Shown: positions 1 to 8,366, counted from the first letter of the stretch. The stretch: DNA of 64,000 nt from an uncultured Flavonifractor sp. (GCA_947346365.1 CANAAV010000002.1:62001-126000), one strand, 5' to 3'. Notes: generated by a model from the letters alone, not told the origin. A program made the numbers and translations.

Positions 1-1
1 G

Positions 2-637
2 ATTATGTGCCGGGGGAAGACGCCCTTTTTGGTGGGGGGCACGGGGCTGTACCTGCGCGCGGTGACAGAGGGCTTTGTGTTTTCCCCCGGCGGGGCGGAC
101 CCGGCCCTGCGAGCGCAGCTGGAGGAGAAAAGCACCCAGCAGCTGTACGCGCTCTACCGGGAGCAGACTGGTAAAACGCTCTCCTGTGGAGAGGAGAGCA
201 ACCGCCACCGGCTTATCCGCGCTCTGGAAAAGCGCGCGGCGGGAGTGGAGGAGCCGCCCGCTCCCCGCCCCCGGTACCGCTGCCTGCTGCTGGGGGTCAG
301 CTATCCGCGGCAGACGGTCTGCGCGCGCATCGACCAGCGGCTTGAGCGCCGGCTGGACGAGGGCATGGTGGAGGAAGTGGCCGCCCTGCGTGCGGCAGGG
401 GTCTCCGACGCCTTCTTGGAGGGACTGGGCCTGGAATACCGCTACATCCTGTGGTATCTCACCGGGCGGCTGAGCAGTGCGGAGGAGCTGAAGGACGAGC
501 TGGGCCGGGCTATTAAGCGGTTTGCCAAGCGGCAGGTGATGTGGTTTAAGCGGGACCGGGACGTGCTTTGGCTGGATATGGAGGGCGATCCCCTGGGGCA
601 GGCTGCCCAGGCGGTGGAGGAATTTTTGGCGTGCTGA
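2..637 (+). CDS. miaA: tRNA dimethylallyltransferase MiaA, 5'-truncated by window edge
   Basis: C-terminal about 210 residues of MiaA, which transfers a dimethylallyl group to A37 of tRNAs reading codons that begin with U. The sequence opens at the family motif VGGTGLYLRA and runs through LRAQLEEKS, a GLGLEYR segment and the terminal KRQVMWFKRD motif, all typical of MiaA. The N-terminal P-loop part lies upstream of the window, so the methionine at position 5 is internal and not the start. It stops at TGA 635-637. The gene order agrees with a stand-alone tail gene of an upstream operon. Identification is confident; only the length is unknown. Confidence 0.95.
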   Translation: MMCRGKTPFLVGGTGLYLRAVTEGFVFSPGGADPALRAQLEEKSTQQLYALYREQTGKTLSCGEESNRHRLIRALEKRAAGVEEPPAPRPRYRCLLLGVSYPRQTVCARIDQRLERRLDEGMVEEVAALRAAGVSDAFLEGLGLEYRYILWYLTGRLSSAEELKDELGRAIKRFAKRQVMWFKRDRDVLWLDMEGDPLGQAAQAVEEFLAC

Positions 638-760
638 GAGCCTGTATTCACAACTGGGAAGCGCGATTGCGGAAATTCCCCTGGGCTGGCGGCCCCGCGC
701 CGATCCGGCGTTTCCCGAGGGCGCATGCGGGTTCTGTGCGCCCCCGCCAGTTCTTTCGCC

Positions 761-789
761 TTGCATCCGCGTTTTTTTTGGCGTATAAT
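761..789 (+). promoter_or_regulatory. Sigma-A promoter of the S41 protease gene
   Basis: TTGCAT (761-766) and TATAAT (784-789) are separated by 17 nt, about 35 nt before the start codon at 826. The 188-nt gap between miaA and the protease otherwise holds nothing I recognise. Confidence 0.8.
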
Positions 790-825
790 GCGATATAACC
801 CTTATGTTCGGTTAGGAGGAGCTGT

Positions 826-2736
826 ATGAAACGTAAGCCATTGCTGCGCCTGGCGGCGCTGCTGCTTGGAGCGAGCCTGCTGCTTGCCCCCGCGGCCCAG
901 GCGCTGACCCTGGAGGAGGCCCGGACCCTGATCGAGACGTATTATGTGGACGAGGTGCCCGATTCTGTGTGGGAGCAGGAGACGATAGAAGAGATGATCT
1001 CGGCCCTGGGCGATCCCTATACGTATTATTTCACGCCGGAGGAGTACCGGCAATTTGACGGTTCCATGCAGGACCAAAATATAGTGGGAATCGGCATCTC
1101 CGCCAAAGCCACCCAGGACGGGCTGCTGCTGGACCGGGTCTATGAGGACTCCCCCGCCGCGCAGGCCGGGCTGAAGGCCGGAGACGTGATTACCGCCGTG
1201 GAGGGCCGCCCCACCGCCGGAGAGAGCGCGTCGGTGATCAGCGGCTGGATCAAGGGGGAGGCGGGCAGCCGGGTGGCCGTGACCTACCGGCGGGATGAAA
1301 CAGAGCGCACGATTACCCTCACCCGCCAGAGCGTGGTGATTCCCACCTCCATCAGCGAGTTGCGGGAGGGGCACATTGGCTACATCGACTGTGAGGCGTT
1401 TGGGCCGGAGACCGCAGAACATTTTGCCCATGCCCTGGAGAGCTATGGCGGCCAGGCGGATTACTGGGTGGTGGATCTGCGGGAGAACACCGGCGGGGCG
1501 GTTTCCGCCGCCGTGCAGGCCGCCTGCATCTTCACCGGGCCGGAGACGCTGGCCTATCTTCGGGACAGCTCCGGTTACTACCACGCCTATGACAGCCGGC
1601 AGCAGGCGCTGACCACCGCCCCGGTGATCGCCCTGGTAGATGAGAACACCGCCAGCGCCGCGGAGCTGTTTGCCGCGGCCGTGCGGGATTTCGGTGGGCT
1701 GGTGCTGGGCGACCGGACCTTTGGCAAAGGGGTAGCCCAGGCGGTTTTTGACCAGGAGAACAGGCCGGAGTATTTTCCCGATGGGGGCGCCATCAAGATC
1801 TCTATATACCGTTTTTATTCCGCCATCGGCACCACGGACGACACGGTGGGGATTATACCCCATCTGCGCCTGGACCCATCCCTGACCTGGACGGCGGCGT
1901 CCCTGCTGTGCACCCCCGCGCCGGAGGGGGATACGGCGGGATTTCTGCGCCTTGACATGGGGGGAACGTGGTATATTGACCTGGAGCGCGCCCTGGCAGA
2001 CGAAGCCTCCCGGGCTGTGCTGACCGCCCTGCTGGAGGCCGTCCCGGCCGACACCGCCCTGCTGGCCGGAACGGAGGGAGGCTGGGTGGAGACCGCCCCC
2101 GCGGAGGTCGCCCAGCGCTACGGGCTGGAGCAGTATGACGATCCGGCCTTTACAGACTCGTTTACCACCCGTTTTAAAGCTCAGATTGACACTCTGGCCG
2201 CCTACGGCCTGGTTCGGGGCAGCGGAAACGGGAGCTTCCAGCCCTTTGGCGCGCTGACCCGGGCGGAGCTTGCCGCCATGCTGGCTCAGGCGCTGGGCTG
2301 CTTCTATCCCACGGGAGAGAGCCGTTTTTCCGACGTAGCAATGGACAGCTGGTACGGCCCGTCGGTCAACGCCCTGGCGGAGATGGGCCTGGTGGACGGC
2401 GTGGGCGGGGGCCGGTTCCAGCCGGACGGCGCCGTGAGCCACGCGCAGCTGGTGGCCATTGCGGGCCGTATGGCCCGGAGGCTGAATCTGTACCTGGACG
2501 AAACCGCCCTGGACTGTCCGGAGGACGCGCTTGCGGATGAGAGATTGTCCCGTTGGCCCGGCTGGTCCCGGGAGTATGTGTGGCTGCTGGCCCAGAGCCA
2601 GCAGGACGGGGAGGAGACCCTTTCCCTGCTGTGGGACCGGCTGGAGAACATTGATCCCGCCGGGGAGGCCGCCCGGGGAGAGGCTGCCGTACTGGTGTAT
2701 AATATATTCTGTTACCTGGGGATTCTGCCGGCATAA
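826..2736 (+). CDS. Exported S41-family (CtpA-like) serine protease with PDZ and C-terminal SLH repeats
   Basis: 636 aa, preceded by AGGAGG. Residues 1-27 form a signal peptide (MKRKPLLR, hydrophobic core, AQA cleavage). A PDZ domain (about 75-165, GIGISAK and AGLKAGDVI) is followed by the tail-specific protease domain. The Ser/Lys dyad is present: Ser277 in NTASAAEL and Lys301 in FGKGVAQ. After about residue 430 come two S-layer-homology-type repeats (RFSDVAMDSWYG is the clearest), suggesting non-covalent anchoring to the cell wall. Substrate is unknown; such proteases trim or regulate envelope proteins. It has its own promoter and is monocistronic by appearance. Alternative: a copper-amine-oxidase-like tail rather than SLH is unlikely given the FSDV...WY pattern. 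Confidence 0.9.
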   Translation: MKRKPLLRLAALLLGASLLLAPAAQALTLEEARTLIETYYVDEVPDSVWEQETIEEMISALGDPYTYYFTPEEYRQFDGSMQDQNIVGIGISAKATQDGLLLDRVYEDSPAAQAGLKAGDVITAVEGRPTAGESASVISGWIKGEAGSRVAVTYRRDETERTITLTRQSVVIPTSISELREGHIGYIDCEAFGPETAEHFAHALESYGGQADYWVVDLRENTGGAVSAAVQAACIFTGPETLAYLRDSSGYYHAYDSRQQALTTAPVIALVDENTASAAELFAAAVRDFGGLVLGDRTFGKGVAQAVFDQENRPEYFPDGGAIKISIYRFYSAIGTTDDTVGIIPHLRLDPSLTWTAASLLCTPAPEGDTAGFLRLDMGGTWYIDLERALADEASRAVLTALLEAVPADTALLAGTEGGWVETAPAEVAQRYGLEQYDDPAFTDSFTTRFKAQIDTLAAYGLVRGSGNGSFQPFGALTRAELAAMLAQALGCFYPTGESRFSDVAMDSWYGPSVNALAEMGLVDGVGGGRFQPDGAVSHAQLVAIAGRMARRLNLYLDETALDCPEDALADERLSRWPGWSREYVWLLAQSQQDGEETLSLLWDRLENIDPAGEAARGEAAVLVYNIFCYLGILPA

Positions 2737-2789
2737 CGGGGCCGGCGGGAGGCGCAGCTCCGTTTTTCCTCCGGTTTTTGTCCAAACGC

Positions 2790-2819
2790 TTGCTTCTCTT
2801 CCCCCTGAGCCGGTATACT
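2790..2819 (+). promoter_or_regulatory. Sigma-A promoter of the ribU operon
   Basis: TTGCTT (2790-2795), an 18-nt spacer and TATACT (2814-2819), ending about 20 nt before the first conserved base of the FMN riboswitch. Confidence 0.7.
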
Positions 2820-2840
2820 GTGCGCAGGACATCTGAATAG

Positions 2841-2957
2841 GGACGGTCTTCAGGGCAGGGTGAAATTCCCGATTGGCGGTAGAGTCCGCGAGCGCTGGGC
2901 GCAGATTTGGTGTAATTCCAAAACCAACAGTGACAGTCTGGATGGAAGAAGATACGT
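2841..2957 (+). ncRNA. FMN riboswitch (RFN element)
   Basis: The conserved RFN core is plainly readable: GGTCTTCAGGGCAGGGTGAAA, ATTCCCGATTGGCGGTA, a variable arm around AGTCCGCGAGC, then GATTTGGTGTAATTCC, AAAACCAACAGTGACAGTC and TGGATGGAAGAAGAT. It binds FMN in the nascent transcript and represses riboflavin genes when FMN is abundant. It precedes a terminator hairpin and ribU, so FMN should switch off riboflavin uptake and also the downstream kinase-like/wHTH gene, which has no promoter of its own. Confidence 0.97.
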
Positions 2958-3005
2958 CTGCCGCGGGGGCGCGCTGCGCGCTCCTGCCGGGAGGCGCAGC
3001 GGGGT

Positions 3006-3051
3006 AAAAAATATCACCTGGAAGACAGTGTTCTTTCAGGTGATATTTTTT
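3006..3051 (+). terminator. Riboswitch-controlled terminator abutting the ribU Shine-Dalgarno
   Basis: Perfect 15-bp stem (3006-3020 with 3037-3051, ending in a T6 run). The AGGAGG of ribU starts at 3052, the base after the hairpin. A formed hairpin would stop transcription and could also mask the ribosome site. Confidence 0.85.
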
Positions 3052-3065
3052 AGGAGGAATGAAGC

Positions 3066-3707
3066 ATGAAAAACCGGACGCGGAAACTTACATTGGGTGC
3101 GATGCTCTGCGCGGCGGCGTTTGCGGCGGCGGCGGTGGGGCGGGTACCCGTGGTGCTGTTTCTGAAATACGACCCAAAGGATGTGGTGATCGCGCTGAGC
3201 GGCTTTATGCTGGGACCCGCTGCGGCGGGCGCGGTGGCGAGCGCGGCGTCTGTGCTGGAGATGCTGTGCGTAGGTACGACGGGGGTGATTGGATGTATGA
3301 TGAACATCCTCTCAAGCTGCTGTTTTGCCTGCACCGCCGCGTTTATTTATCAAAGGAGGCCCGGAGCTTTGGGGGCGGGCCTGGGGCTTATCGCGGGGTG
3401 CGCGGCCATGACAGGGGTGATGCTGCTGTGGAATTACTGGGCTGTGCCGCTGTACATGGGACAGCCCAGGGCGGAGGTGGCGGGGCTGCTGCTGCCGGTA
3501 TTTCTGCCGTTTAACCTGGTGAAGGGGGCGCTGAACGGAGCGCTGGCCTTTCTGTTCTACCGGCCGGTTTGGAGGGCGCTGGAGAGAGCGGGACTGGCGC
3601 CGCAGGAGAGTCCTCCGGAGGGAAAAGGAAACGCGCTGCTGGCCTGCGCCGCAGCAGGGGCGGCGGTGACGTGCGGAGTGTTCCTGCTGGCCATGCATGG
3701 AGTTTGA
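3066..3707 (+). CDS. ribU: Riboflavin ECF transporter S component RibU
   Basis: 213 aa, highly hydrophobic with about five to six membrane segments. The LKYDPKDV motif after the first segment is characteristic of RibU substrate-binding proteins. RibU captures riboflavin outside the membrane and works with a shared EcfA/EcfA'/EcfT energising module, which is not in this window. Position behind an FMN riboswitch confirms the substrate. A strong AGGAGG lies 8 nt before the ATG. It is followed after 20 nt by the riboflavin-kinase-like/wHTH gene in the same transcript. Confidence 0.95.
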   Translation: MKNRTRKLTLGAMLCAAAFAAAAVGRVPVVLFLKYDPKDVVIALSGFMLGPAAAGAVASAASVLEMLCVGTTGVIGCMMNILSSCCFACTAAFIYQRRPGALGAGLGLIAGCAAMTGVMLLWNYWAVPLYMGQPRAEVAGLLLPVFLPFNLVKGALNGALAFLFYRPVWRALERAGLAPQESPPEGKGNALLACAAAGAAVTCGVFLLAMHGV

Positions 3708-3727
3708 TAGGATAGGGGGGTGAGCGT

Positions 3728-4444
3728 GTGGACGAGCGGCGGCAGGAACAGGCGCTGTATCGGTTCAGCGGTACGGTGGTTCGGGGCAAAGGACTGGGCA
3801 GGCTGATCGGAATGCCGGCGGCGGGAATAGAGCTGCCGGCGGCGGTCCGGCCGCCCTGGGGGGTATATGCTTCATCAGTGCTATGGGAGTCGAAACAGTA
3901 TATGGGCGCCACTTATATTGGGCCCCATCTTACGATAAATGACCGGAGGGGGCCTTGCACTGACACGTACCTGCTGCGGTTTGAGGGGGATTTGTACGGT
4001 CAAGTACTCCAGATCCGCCTGTTGAAAAAGCTGAGAGAGCCGGTGCATTTTTCCACCGTGTCCCGGCTCAAAGAGCAGTTTCACCGGGACTGCGGGGAGG
4101 CGGCCTGCGTTCTCGGAAAGCGGGGGATGGAAGATCAGCGCAAGACGGTCTGGACGGGAGGAGTGAAGTTGTACGGGCCGGGACGGACGGCGGTGTGGAA
4201 CGGCGCTGAGATCGAGCTGACAGCCAAGGAATTTGACGTTTTGCTGCTGCTGCTTCGGGAGAAGGGGAGGGTGGTTTCGAAACAGGAGCTGTATGAGCGG
4301 GTGTGGCGGGCGCCGGCGAACGGCTGCTGCCACCAGGTGGAAAACGTGGTTTCCCAGCTGAGAAAAAAATTTGCCTGGGGGCGGGACGCCCGCGGCGGAA
4401 TCACCGCCGTGCGGGGCGCGGGGTACAGGTACAATCCGCCGTAA
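3728..4444 (+). CDS. Riboflavin-kinase-like domain fused to an OmpR/PhoB-type winged-helix DNA-binding domain
   Basis: 238 aa, GTG start behind GGGGGG. Residues about 10-125 match the RibF C-terminal riboflavin kinase fold: GKGLGR, GVYAS, YIGPHLTI, FEGDLYGQVLQ, KKLREPVHFST. Residues about 140-237 are a Trans_reg_C winged helix: LTAKEFDVLLLLL, SKQELYERVW, VENVVSQLRKKF, VRGAGYRY. The RFK hallmark PTAN, whose Thr and Asn hold Mg-ATP, reads PAAG (Ala31, Gly33), and the usual catalytic Glu position appears to be Asp79. The FAD-synthetase half of RibF is absent. I infer a flavin-sensing transcription regulator rather than a kinase; weak kinase activity is the alternative. It is cotranscribed with ribU under the FMN riboswitch. 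Confidence 0.85.
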   Translation: MDERRQEQALYRFSGTVVRGKGLGRLIGMPAAGIELPAAVRPPWGVYASSVLWESKQYMGATYIGPHLTINDRRGPCTDTYLLRFEGDLYGQVLQIRLLKKLREPVHFSTVSRLKEQFHRDCGEAACVLGKRGMEDQRKTVWTGGVKLYGPGRTAVWNGAEIELTAKEFDVLLLLLREKGRVVSKQELYERVWRAPANGCCHQVENVVSQLRKKFAWGRDARGGITAVRGAGYRYNPP

Positions 4445-4482
4445 GGCGGACGGCGAGGCGCACAGGGGAGTGAATCCCCACT

Positions 4483-4551
4483 AAAAAAGTGGCTTTGCTA
4501 CTTTTTTGACACACCGAGGCGCGGTCCCTGGCAGTACCGGGGGCCGCGCCT
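4483..4551. terminator. Two hairpins between convergent genes
   Basis: The first hairpin (4483-4493 with 4497-4507) is A6...T6 flanked and can terminate on both strands. The second (4517-4528 with 4540-4551) is a 12-bp GC-rich stem. They separate the wHTH fusion from the oppositely oriented DUF4179 gene. Confidence 0.7.
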
Positions 4552-4578
4552 GCGGCTTTAAAAGGGCCGTGCCGGCCG

Positions 4579-5994
4579 CTAAAACAGGCGAAGGGAGAGC
4601 GGCTGGGGGTACTCCGCCCGCCGGGAGAAATACAGCTCGATTTCCACCGTATCCCAGGCCCAATCTTCAAGGCAGATCGTCTGGGTAAAGTGGGTGTCGT
4701 ACAGCGCCTCCCGCTGCTCATATGCCTCGTCCCACACGGGGACGCCGCTATAGGAGCTCAGGCGCGTGATTTCAAACGCTGTGCCGTCGGGGGCGTAATA
4801 GTGCCCGCCAAACAGCTGGTAGTGGGCGTGATGGTTTTCGGTAGAGTCCCGGCCCAGGGGGGCGGTGAGGCCCACGGCAATACTGCTGTTTTCCCTGCCG
4901 ACGGTGGGGAGGATCCCCTCGGGCAGGGGAGTGAGCGCCTGACCGGTCTCCAGGTCGATGCGCGCCCGCTCCCGGCCTTTTTCCATCCAGGAGGCGCTGG
5001 TGATGTGGAGCGTCAGATGCTCCGGCTGCTGGAAATAAGGACTTTCGAACCAATAGGAATCTCCCATGGCGAGCAGACCGCTGGCAGAGCCGCGCTCGTA
5101 GCGGTTTCCCCTTTCATCCTCCAGGTAGTAGTCCAGGGTCTGGAGGGTTTCCCGGTTGTTCCCGTCCGCCGCCAGCTCGAATTTTGCGAAGGTGGGATAC
5201 AGCTCCAGGCTGGCAATATAAAACCGGTTGCCGTCCACCTCAAACCACTGCTCGACTGGGATGCTCCGGCCCTGCTGCAAAAGCCAGTCGTCCACATACA
5301 GCTCGAATTCTACTGTGGCGTCTGGCTTAGGGCTGTGGGGATCGTCCTCCTGCCCATGAGCCGTATGGGCGGGCGCGGGGGCGTTTCCCTCCTGCGCCCA
5401 GCGCAGCTCCACCGCGCAGGTGATATCCAGAACCTCTGGGAATGCGAATTCTTCCGGGGTGATAGCGATGGTGAAAAGGGTGGAGAGCGTACCCGGCGTG
5501 ACAGTGCTGGACATCAGGGCATAGCCCAGCAATTCATTTCCGGAGGCGTCCCGTATTTCTGGCACCAGCTGGCAGTGCTCCACCCCCTCCGGGGCGGTAA
5601 CCCGGCCGAAAAACACCGCCTGTCCCCCGTCCAGCATCATATAGTCCAGGTCCACCGTGACGCCGCCGATGCTCCGGCTCTGGCCGATGCTCTGGACGTA
5701 GCCGTGGTCCACGGCGGAGGACAGGGAGTGGGAGAAGGACACGGCGGCGGCCAGGTCCTTCAAAATGGGAATGCTCTCACAGGCGGCGGCGAAGGGGGAG
5801 GAGACGTTCACCAGCACCACAAACAGGGCGAATGCGGCGGCGGCTGTGCCGCAGGAGGTCCACCAGGCCCGCCGCCTGCGCGCCTCCCGCCGCTGCCGGG
5901 CCTGGGCCCGGCGGACAGTTCCCTCCAGCTGGGCGGGAGGGCGCTCTAGCTCCGCCTGGAGGGAGCGGTATTCTTCCATTCGATTCATATTCAA
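4579..5994 (-). CDS. DUF4179-type membrane anti-sigma factor
   Basis: 471 aa. The N-terminal cytoplasmic part (about 1-42, basic) precedes one membrane segment (about 44-64, WWTSCGTAAAAFALFVVLV). An extracytoplasmic DUF4179 region follows (ESIPILKDLAAAVSFSHSLS, then GGVTVDLDYMMLDGGQA) and a long C-terminal domain with beta-rich character. In this family the membrane protein holds its partner ECF sigma factor inactive. The start overlaps the stop of the sigma gene by 4 nt (ATGA), so the two are translated together. The signal sensed is not evident. Confidence 0.85.
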   Translation of the reverse strand: MNMNRMEEYRSLQAELERPPAQLEGTVRRAQARQRREARRRRAWWTSCGTAAAAFALFVVLVNVSSPFAAACESIPILKDLAAAVSFSHSLSSAVDHGYVQSIGQSRSIGGVTVDLDYMMLDGGQAVFFGRVTAPEGVEHCQLVPEIRDASGNELLGYALMSSTVTPGTLSTLFTIAITPEEFAFPEVLDITCAVELRWAQEGNAPAPAHTAHGQEDDPHSPKPDATVEFELYVDDWLLQQGRSIPVEQWFEVDGNRFYIASLELYPTFAKFELAADGNNRETLQTLDYYLEDERGNRYERGSASGLLAMGDSYWFESPYFQQPEHLTLHITSASWMEKGRERARIDLETGQALTPLPEGILPTVGRENSSIAVGLTAPLGRDSTENHHAHYQLFGGHYYAPDGTAFEITRLSSYSGVPVWDEAYEQREALYDTHFTQTICLEDWAWDTVEIELYFSRRAEYPQPLSLRLF

Positions 5995-6455
5995 TCCTCC
6001 TCGCTCAGCTCCAGCCGCAGCAGCGCCAGGGCCCGGCGCTGGCGGGTGGAGACGGTTCCCGGCGGGACGCCCAGGGTGCGGGCGGTCTCCGCCAAAGTCA
6101 ATCCGGTAAAATAGCGCAGGACCACCACCTCTCGCAGCTGCTGGGGCAGGCGGCGGATGGCGTCCTTAAGGGGCAGGGCATCAAATTCCTCCGCGGCGGT
6201 CTCCGGGAGTTGCTCCATGGCGAGCTCCCGCTTCCGGCGGCGCAGCTCCGCGTTGCAGACATTGATGAGAATGCGGGTGAGCCAGGTGTCAAAGTACGCC
6301 TCCTGCCGCAGCTTCCTACAGGCCCGCAGGCCTCGGTAGACCGCCTCGTCCACCGCGTCCACGGCCGCCGCCTCACCGCCCAGATAGAGCAGGGAGGTGC
6401 GGTAAAGTCTGGCCTTAGCGGCCTCGGCCCGGCGCACATATTCTTCTTCGTGCAA
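5991..6455 (-). CDS. ECF-type RNA polymerase sigma factor
   Basis: 154 aa. Region 2 (about 10-80: EEYVRRAEAAKARLYR, ACRKLRQEAYFDTWLTRILIN) and region 4 (about 95-150: LPQQLREVVVLRYFTG, LTLAETARTLGVPPGTVSTR) are both clear. It directs polymerase to a stress or envelope regulon not visible here. It forms a two-gene operon with the DUF4179 protein. AGGAGGGAG-type sequence lies just before the ATG. The short region to mutY (6456-6577) is shared by divergent promoters. Confidence 0.92.
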   Translation of the reverse strand: MHEEEYVRRAEAAKARLYRTSLLYLGGEAAAVDAVDEAVYRGLRACRKLRQEAYFDTWLTRILINVCNAELRRRKRELAMEQLPETAAEEFDALPLKDAIRRLPQQLREVVVLRYFTGLTLAETARTLGVPPGTVSTRQRRALALLRLELSEED

Positions 6456-6514
6456 GGACGGCTCCCTCCTTTCTGCCTATTAGATGCGCCCGGAGGCCGG
6501 TTTCATTTCACCCA

Positions 6515-6543
6515 TTGAAAAAAAGTGGACTTCATTATATAAT
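6515..6543 (+). promoter_or_regulatory. Sigma-A promoter of mutY
   Basis: TTGAAA (6515-6520), 17 nt, TATAAT (6538-6543). The promoter lies inside the longest possible reading frame of mutY, which rules out the upstream TTG at 6515 as the start. Confidence 0.85.
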
Positions 6544-6577
6544 AAGATTCGAAAAATTTCGACCGGGAGGTGGCCTC

Positions 6578-7606
6578 TTGGAGCCGCTGGAAGAGCTTCC
6601 CATTCCCCTGCTGCAATGGTATCAGGAGAATGCCAGGGTGCTGCCCTGGCGCAGCGATCCTACGCCCTACCACGTGTGGGTGTCAGAGATCATGCTCCAG
6701 CAGACCCGCGTGGCGGCGGTGCTGGAGTACTACCGGCGCTTTATGCAGGCCCTGCCCAGGGTAGAGGACCTGGCGGCGGCGGAGGAGGACCGGCTGATGA
6801 AGCTGTGGCAGGGGCTGGGGTATTATAACCGGGCGCGCAACCTGCAAAAAGCCGCGCGGCTGATTGTCTCGCAGTGCGGCGGGCGCTTCCCGGAGACCTA
6901 TGAGGGACTGCTGGCCCTGCCGGGCGTGGGGGAGTACACGGCGGGAGCCGTTGCCTCCATCGCCTTCGGAGTTCCGGTCCCGGCGGTGGACGGCAATGTC
7001 CTGCGGGTGGTGGCCCGGCTCACCGGGGACGGCGGGGACGTCAGAAAGCCCCAGACCCGAGCGCGGATGCGCGCGGCGCTGCTGGCGGTCCTGCCCCGGA
7101 GTATGCCGGGGAGCTTCAATCAGGCCTTGATGGAGCTGGGGGCGCTGGTGTGCCTGCCCAACGGCGCGCCCGCCTGCGGGCGGTGTCCGGCACAGAGGTT
7201 CTGCGCCGCCTGCCTCCAGGGACGGACGGGGGAGCTGCCGGTAAAACCTCCCAGAGCGGAACGGCGGGTAGAGGCGCGCAGGGTATTTTTGATTTTTTAC
7301 CGGGGCAGGGTGGCCCTGCGCCGCCGGGCGGACCGGGGGCTGCTGGCGGGCCTGTGGGAGTACCCCAATGAAACCGGCTCCGCCCCCTGCCCTGTGGAGG
7401 CGCGGGAGCTGGGACCGGGACCGGAGGGAAAGCACATTTTTACCCATGTTGAGTGGCGGATGTCCAGCGTGATCGCCCAGGCTGCCGGGCCGGAGCTTCC
7501 GGAGGGCTGGGTCTGGGCCGGCGGCCGGGAGCTGAGGGAACGGTATGCGGTGCCCAATGCATTTCAGAGCTTTACCGCCGCGGTGGAAATGCGGCTGGCG
7601 GAATAG
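6578..7606 (+). CDS. mutY: A/G-specific adenine glycosylase MutY
   Basis: 342 aa. It removes adenine mispaired with 8-oxoguanine in base excision repair. Helix-hairpin-helix LPGVGEYTAGA with the catalytic Asp in PAVDGNVLRV, the N-terminal WYQENARVLPWR and SEIMLQQTRV motifs, a [4Fe-4S] loop with four Cys (CLPNGAPACGRCPAQRFC) and a C-terminal NUDIX-like MutT domain (HIFTHVEWRM) are all present. I chose the TTG at 6578 because GGGAGG sits 7 nt before it and the promoter overlaps longer versions. It is followed closely by tdk. Confidence 0.95.
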   Translation: MEPLEELPIPLLQWYQENARVLPWRSDPTPYHVWVSEIMLQQTRVAAVLEYYRRFMQALPRVEDLAAAEEDRLMKLWQGLGYYNRARNLQKAARLIVSQCGGRFPETYEGLLALPGVGEYTAGAVASIAFGVPVPAVDGNVLRVVARLTGDGGDVRKPQTRARMRAALLAVLPRSMPGSFNQALMELGALVCLPNGAPACGRCPAQRFCAACLQGRTGELPVKPPRAERRVEARRVFLIFYRGRVALRRRADRGLLAGLWEYPNETGSAPCPVEARELGPGPEGKHIFTHVEWRMSSVIAQAAGPELPEGWVWAGGRELRERYAVPNAFQSFTAAVEMRLAE

Positions 7607-7626
7607 GAAGACCGGAGGAGAGAGCC

Positions 7627-8193
7627 ATGGCAAAGCTATATTTTCGCTATGGGGTGATGGGGTCCAGCAAGACTGCCAACGCCCTGATGGTGCGTTACAA
7701 TTATGAGGAGCGTGGGCAGGAGGCCCTTTTGGTAAAACCGGCTGTGGACCAGCGGGACGGAGCCCGGTTTGTGGCCTCCCGGGCGGGGCTGAGCAATCCC
7801 TGTATCTATTTTTCCGACCTGATGGCCATGGCGCCGGGGGATCTGACGCCGTATGCCTGCATCATTGTGGACGAGGCGCAGTTTTTGACCCGGGATGAGG
7901 TGCGGTATCTGACCCAGCTGGTGGATGAGAACAACATCCCTGTCATCTGCTACGGCCTGCGGGCCGACTTCAAAGGGGAGCTCTTTCCCGGCTCTGCCGA
8001 GCTGCTGGCCTGCGCGGACATCATTGAGGAGGTCAAAACCATCTGCTGGTGTGGGCGCAAGGCCACCTGCAACGCCCGCTTTGACGCGAATGGACATGTG
8101 CTGAAGGAGGGGGAGCAGGTGGTGTTGGGGGCCAACGACCGGTATATTGGCCTGTGCCGGAAACACTGGAAGGAGGGCAGGCTGGGGCCCTGA
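7627..8193 (+). CDS. tdk: Thymidine kinase
   Basis: 188 aa, type II thymidine kinase of the salvage pathway. P-loop GVMGSSKTAN near the N-terminus, Walker-B-like DEAQFLT, the FKGELFPGS lasso segment and the structural zinc site (CWCGRKATCNAR and the late LCRKHW Cys) are present. ATG at 7627 follows GGAGGAG by 7 nt. It lies 20 nt after mutY and is probably cotranscribed. A U-tracted terminator follows. Confidence 0.96.
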   Translation: MAKLYFRYGVMGSSKTANALMVRYNYEERGQEALLVKPAVDQRDGARFVASRAGLSNPCIYFSDLMAMAPGDLTPYACIIVDEAQFLTRDEVRYLTQLVDENNIPVICYGLRADFKGELFPGSAELLACADIIEEVKTICWCGRKATCNARFDANGHVLKEGEQVVLGANDRYIGLCRKHWKEGRLGP

Positions 8194-8212
8194 CGGCCGC
8201 ATATGGTGAACT

Positions 8213-8246
8213 GGGGGAGAGGGCTGCGGCCCACTCCCCCCTTTTT
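8213..8246 (+). terminator. Rho-independent terminator after tdk
   Basis: GGGGGAG (8213-8219) pairs with CTCCCCC (8234-8240), with an inner GGGC/GCCC stem, followed by CTTTTTG. Confidence 0.75.
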
Positions 8247-8288
8247 GTTGTTTTAGAGGCAAACTATCGTATAAGGAAAAAGTTTCGA

Positions 8289-8366
8289 GCGTGCAAATGC
8301 GTGCACCTCTTCCCTATCCCGTGTTCTTTTACTTACTATATACGCATAATGCGTGCAATTGCACGC
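8289..8366 (+). promoter_or_regulatory. Candidate operator: repeated GCGTGCA and a perfect 16-bp palindrome
   Basis: GCGTGCA occurs at 8289-8295, 8299-8305 and 8351-8357, and its complement TGCACGC at 8360-8366. The last two form the perfect palindrome GCGTGCAATTGCACGC. The sites end 20 nt before the GTG of a small ribbon-helix-helix-like gene, so autoregulation by that protein is the simplest reading. Confidence 0.6.

Noticed and set aside
802..2832. 676-codon reverse frame opposite the S41 protease
   Set aside because: Antisense shadow produced by G+C-rich codon bias; no family motif, no ribosome site, and the forward gene has signal peptide, catalytic dyad and promoter.
6515..6577. Longer mutY N-terminus from TTG 6515
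   Set aside because: The TTG is the -35 box of a consensus promoter; the start at 6578 has the ribosome site.
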